Shown here in pieces: positions 35,672 to 38,168 of a stretch of 38,168 bases of DNA. Within the stretch, counting starts at the first letter, position 1, and each line of letters starts with the position of its first letter. The stretch is from Solirubrobacteraceae bacterium (GTDB lineage: Bacteria; Actinomycetota; Thermoleophilia; Solirubrobacterales; Solirubrobacteraceae). The notes beneath the pieces are model-generated. The model was not told where the DNA came from and did not search any database. It saw only the letters and a program-made list of their open reading frames with translations. The stretch is from the NCBI GenBank assembly GCA_030447785.1, contig JAUJOF010000019.1, positions 1 through 38,168 on the forward strand, given 5' to 3'. Made by a program: the position numbers and the translations under genes.

Positions 35672-36534
35672 GGGTCTGGCTCATGGCCGCCCGGCCGCGG
35701 ACGCTGCCCGCGGCGGTGGCGCCCGTGCTGGTGGGCACCGCGGTGGCGGTGACCGGCGGAACCTTCCGCGTGGGCGCCTTCCTGGCCGCCCTGCTGGGGG
35801 CGCTGTTCATCCAGGTGGGCACCAACCTCTCCAACGACTACTCCGACGCGCGCCGGGGCGCCGACACCGAGGATCGCCTGGGTCCCGTCCGCGTGACCGC
35901 GGGCGGGCTGGTGCCCCCCCGCAGCGTGCTGGTGGCCACCTACGTCACCTTCGGCCTGGCCACCCTGTGCGGGATCTACCTCGTGGCGGTGGCCGGCTGG
36001 GAGCTGCTGGTGGTCGGCGTGCTGTCCATCGCCGCCGGCGTCCTCTACACCGGCGGCCCGCGCCCGTACGGCTACGAGGGCCTGGGCGAGGTGTTCGTGT
36101 TCCTGTTCTTCGGCGTGGCGGCGGTCGCCGGCTCGGCCTTCGCCCAGCTCGAGAGGTGGCCGGCCGAGGCGTTCGCCTTCGCGGTCCCCGTCGGCCTGCT
36201 GGCCGCGGCCATCCTGGTGGTCAACAACGTGCGTGACATCGACACCGACCGCCGCGCGGGCAAGCGCACCCTGGCGGTGCGCCTGGGGCGCGACCGTGCC
36301 CGCGACGCCTTCGCGGCGATGGTCTACGGCGCCTTCGGGGTCCTCATTCCCGTGGCGGTGTTCTACTCGCCGTGGGTGCTGCTGGCGCTGGCGCTCGTCC
36401 CCGCCGCCGCGCCCGTGGTGCGCACGGTGCGCACGCACGCCGACGGGCCGAGCCTCAACGCGGCGCTGGGGCGCACGGGGCTGTTGCAGCTGGCCTTCTG
36501 CGTGGTGCTCTCGGCGGGCATCCTGCTGGCGTGA
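35668..36534 (+). CDS. menA: 1,4-Dihydroxy-2-naphthoate polyprenyltransferase
   Basis: Integral membrane UbiA-family prenyltransferase that attaches the isoprenoid tail to dihydroxynaphthoate. 288 residues and about eight to nine helices. The first Asp-rich motif is [17 protein letters not shown], binding prenyl diphosphate through Mg; the second is [19 protein letters not shown]. The N-terminal [18 protein letters not shown] is characteristic. GTG 35668 overlaps the menB stop, and the stop overlaps the menC start, so menB-menA-menC is one coupled operon. Confidence 0.96.
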   Translation: MRVWLMAARPRTLPAAVAPVLVGTAVAVTGGTFRVGAFLAALLGALFIQVGTNLSNDYSDARRGADTEDRLGPVRVTAGGLVPPRSVLVATYVTFGLATLCGIYLVAVAGWELLVVGVLSIAAGVLYTGGPRPYGYEGLGEVFVFLFFGVAAVAGSAFAQLERWPAEAFAFAVPVGLLAAAILVVNNVRDIDTDRRAGKRTLAVRLGRDRARDAFAAMVYGAFGVLIPVAVFYSPWVLLALALVPAAAPVVRTVRTHADGPSLNAALGRTGLLQLAFCVVLSAGILLA

Positions 36535-37544
36535 GGCTCACCGTCGCGCCGGTCACGCTGCGCTTCCGCGCGCCGGTCGCCGCGGCGTGGGGCGAGCTGC
36601 GCGAGCGCGAGCTGCTGAGGGTGGAGCTCGTCGGCGGCGACGGGGTGGTCGGCCGCGGCGAGGCGGCGCCGCTGCCCGGCTACGACGGGGTGGGCGTCGA
36701 GGAGGTGCGCGAGGCGCTCGAGAGCTACGCACGGGTCCTGCGCGACCTGGAGGGGGCGTCCGGCGGGCACCTGCTGGACCTCTGCCGCGCGGAGACCGAC
36801 CTTCCCCAGGCGCTGTGCGCGGTCGATCTGGCGCTGTGGGACCGCGCGGGGCGCCGGGAGGGCCGCCCGGTCGCGCCCATGCTCACCGACGCCCCGGCCA
36901 CGGCGGTGGGCGTCAACGCGACCGTGGCCGCGCGCGACCGGGCGGGGGCGGCGGCGGGCGCCGCCGCGGCCGCCCGGGTGGGCTTTCGCTGCGTGAAGGT
37001 CAAGGTCGGCCTGGGCGACGACGCCGGGCGGGTCGCCGCCGTGCGCGCCGCGACGGGCCCGGACGTGGACCTGCGCCTGGACGCCAACGGAGCCTGGGAG
37101 GTCGACGAGGCGGTGGCCGCCATCGAGACGCTGGGCGCCGCGGGGCTGGAGCTGGTCGAGGAGCCCGTCCACGGCCTGGACGCGCTGCGCGCGGTGCGCG
37201 AGCGGGTGGCGGTGCGGGTGGCCATGGACGAGACGGCCGCCCAGCCGGGCGCGCTGGCCTCGGGCGCGGCGGATGCGGTGGCGCTCAAGCTCGGGCGCTG
37301 CGGCGGGCTCAGCGGCCTGCTGGCCGCCGCTGCGCTGGTGCGCGCCACCGGCGCCGAGCCCTACGTCACCTCCGCCTACGACGGTCCGCTGGGCATCGCC
37401 GCGGCGCTGCACGCCGCGGCGGCACTCGCGCCGCTGCCCGCCTGCGGCCTGGCCACGCTCGAGCTGTTCGAGGGCGTCGAGCCGGGGCCGCTGGCCGTGC
37501 GTGATGGCATGATGGCGGTCCCGACCGGCCCGGGCCTGCTGTGA
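36531..37544 (+). CDS. menC: o-Succinylbenzoate synthase
   Basis: Enolase-superfamily dehydratase that makes o-succinylbenzoate. 337 residues. The active site is complete: catalytic Lys pair in GFRCVKVKVGLG, metal ligands Asp in LRLDANGAW, Glu in LELVEEPVHG and Asp in VAMDETAAQ, and the second catalytic Lys in VALKLGRCGG. Enolase relatives include dipeptide epimerases, but clustering with menB and menA supports MenC. GTG 36531 overlaps the menA stop. The stop overlaps the DUF1905 gene (GTGA). MenD, MenF and MenH are not in the window. Confidence 0.93.
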   Translation: MRLTVAPVTLRFRAPVAAAWGELRERELLRVELVGGDGVVGRGEAAPLPGYDGVGVEEVREALESYARVLRDLEGASGGHLLDLCRAETDLPQALCAVDLALWDRAGRREGRPVAPMLTDAPATAVGVNATVAARDRAGAAAGAAAAARVGFRCVKVKVGLGDDAGRVAAVRAATGPDVDLRLDANGAWEVDEAVAAIETLGAAGLELVEEPVHGLDALRAVRERVAVRVAMDETAAQPGALASGAADAVALKLGRCGGLSGLLAAAALVRATGAEPYVTSAYDGPLGIAAALHAAAALAPLPACGLATLELFEGVEPGPLAVRDGMMAVPTGPGLL

Positions 37545-38005
37545 GCATTCCCAGCGCGACCTTCACCACCCACGTGCGCCTCGTCGGGCGCAGCGCGCTC
37601 GCCTTCGCGATCCCCATCGACGTGCGCGGCGTGTTCGGGCGCGCCCGCCCACCCGTGCTGGTCACCCTCAACGGGCACACGTTTCGCACCACGCCCGGCG
37701 TGCGCGGAGGCGAGACCTACGTGGTGGTCAACCGCGACGCGCGGGCGGCCAGCGGCGTGCGCGCCGACGACGAGGTCGAGGTCACGCTGACGTTGGACAC
37801 CCAGCGGCGCGTGGTCACCGTGCCCGACGACCTCGCCGGCGCGCTGGCCGCCGACCCCAGCGCAGCGGCGGGCTTCGAGGCCCTCTCGTACTCCCACCGC
37901 AAGGAGTACGTCGACTGGATCGAGGAGGCCAAGCGCCCCGAAACCCGCGAGCGGCGCATCGCGGGCGCCCTCGAGCGGGTGCGCGAGCGCCGCCCTCAGC
38001 GCTGA
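37541..38005 (+). CDS. DUF1905 / YdeI-OmpD-associated family protein
   Basis: 154 residues. The N-terminal half (FTTHVRLVGRSALAFAIPID, RARPPVLVTLNGHTFRTTP, ADDEVEVTLTLDTQRR) is the DUF1905 beta-barrel-like domain. The C-terminal half (FEALSYSHRKEYVDWIEEAK, RPETRERRIAGALERVRE) is the YdeI/OmpD-associated helical domain. Function is unknown. It has no signal peptide or membrane segment. GTG 37541 overlaps the menC stop, so it is probably expressed with the menaquinone operon. Its 3' end overlaps the convergent gene by 10 bases. Confidence 0.9.
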   Translation: MSIPSATFTTHVRLVGRSALAFAIPIDVRGVFGRARPPVLVTLNGHTFRTTPGVRGGETYVVVNRDARAASGVRADDEVEVTLTLDTQRRVVTVPDDLAGALAADPSAAAGFEALSYSHRKEYVDWIEEAKRPETRERRIAGALERVRERRPQR

Positions 38006-38168
38006 TCGACGGGGAGGTCCTCGCGCAGCGCGAGCACCCGCCAGGCGCCCTCGTCGAGCTCGTCGCGGGGCAGCTCGCCCGCGCGCACCGCGCGCTCCAG
38101 GCCCTCGGCCGCGGCGACGGCGCTGTCGAAGTCCTTGGCCAAGAGGGGCAGGTCGACCCCCGCGCTCA
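37996..38168 (-). CDS. C-terminus of a probable GH3 beta-N-acetylhexosaminidase (NagZ-like), partial
   Basis: The minus strand reads AGVDLPLLAKDFDSAVAAAE, then GLERAVRAGELPRDELDEGA, then WRVLALREDLPVDQR-stop. The pattern of AG-x-DL-x-LLA followed by a helical segment and RVLALR is the usual end of the first domain of GH3 enzymes such as NagZ, which recycle peptidoglycan muropeptides. Only about 57 codons are inside the window and the active site lies outside it, so the call is tentative. Confidence 0.6.
   Translation of the reverse strand, partial: SAGVDLPLLAKDFDSAVAAAEGLERAVRAGELPRDELDEGAWRVLALREDLPVDQR

Overview
The window is very GC-rich, densely packed DNA with many GTG starts, stop/start overlaps of the GTGA and ATGA type, and several apparently leaderless genes (a TANNNT box 6-7 bases before the start codon). 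Gene content (fused CysNC, actinobacterial-type SerC, a TagGH exporter beside CDP-alcohol phosphatidyltransferases, a menE/menB-menA-menC locus) points to a high-GC Actinomycetota. My impression is class Thermoleophilia (Solirubrobacterales-like), but that is an inference from protein flavour, not from a marker gene.

Layout. 1-560: 3'-truncated murF running head-on into a 3'-truncated GH13 alpha-glucosidase (555-1768, minus). 1777-6472 (minus): amino-acid genes lysR, ilvC, serC, serA. 6584-7919: a cupin gene convergent with a methyltransferase gene, separated by a palindromic hairpin. 7916-10345 (minus): a decaying dipeptide/oligopeptide ABC-transporter operon with at least four independent lesions. 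10447-13054 (plus): two small membrane proteins, a GST-like protein and a tyrosine-phosphatase-like protein. 13110-14195 (minus): an intact vapBC toxin-antitoxin pair with its operator, next to a frameshifted second (RelE/ParE-type) module. 14220-15026: an ArsR-SRPBCC fusion. 15394-18306 (minus): cysNC and a secreted nuclease.

18347-29804 (plus) is the most interesting part. Two glycosyltransferases are followed by a tightly overlapping block (22208-28064): a CDP-alcohol phosphatidyltransferase with a degenerate nucleotidyltransferase-like N-terminus, a DUF5941-type membrane protein, a LicC-like cytidylyltransferase, a glycerol-1-phosphate-dehydrogenase-like enzyme, a second CDP-alcohol phosphatidyltransferase, and a glycosyltransferase. 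A TagG/TagH-type exporter comes next. Read together, they look like a route from dihydroxyacetone phosphate to a CDP-activated polyol, its transfer by two membrane enzymes, glycosylation, and export of an anionic cell-surface polymer. A polytopic glycosyltransferase and a PAPS-type sulfotransferase follow, and cysNC (PAPS supply) lies on the other flank, so a sulfated product is possible.

32615-33406 encodes a lipoprotein hydrolase. 33513-37544 is a menaquinone locus (menE divergent from menB-menA-menC) in which MenE lacks its ATP-binding signature. The window ends with a DUF1905 protein and the C-terminus of a probable GH3 beta-N-acetylhexosaminidase. No rRNA, tRNA, CRISPR array or insertion sequence was recognised. 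Several frameshifts and truncations could be either real decay or assembly/base-calling errors; each is flagged.
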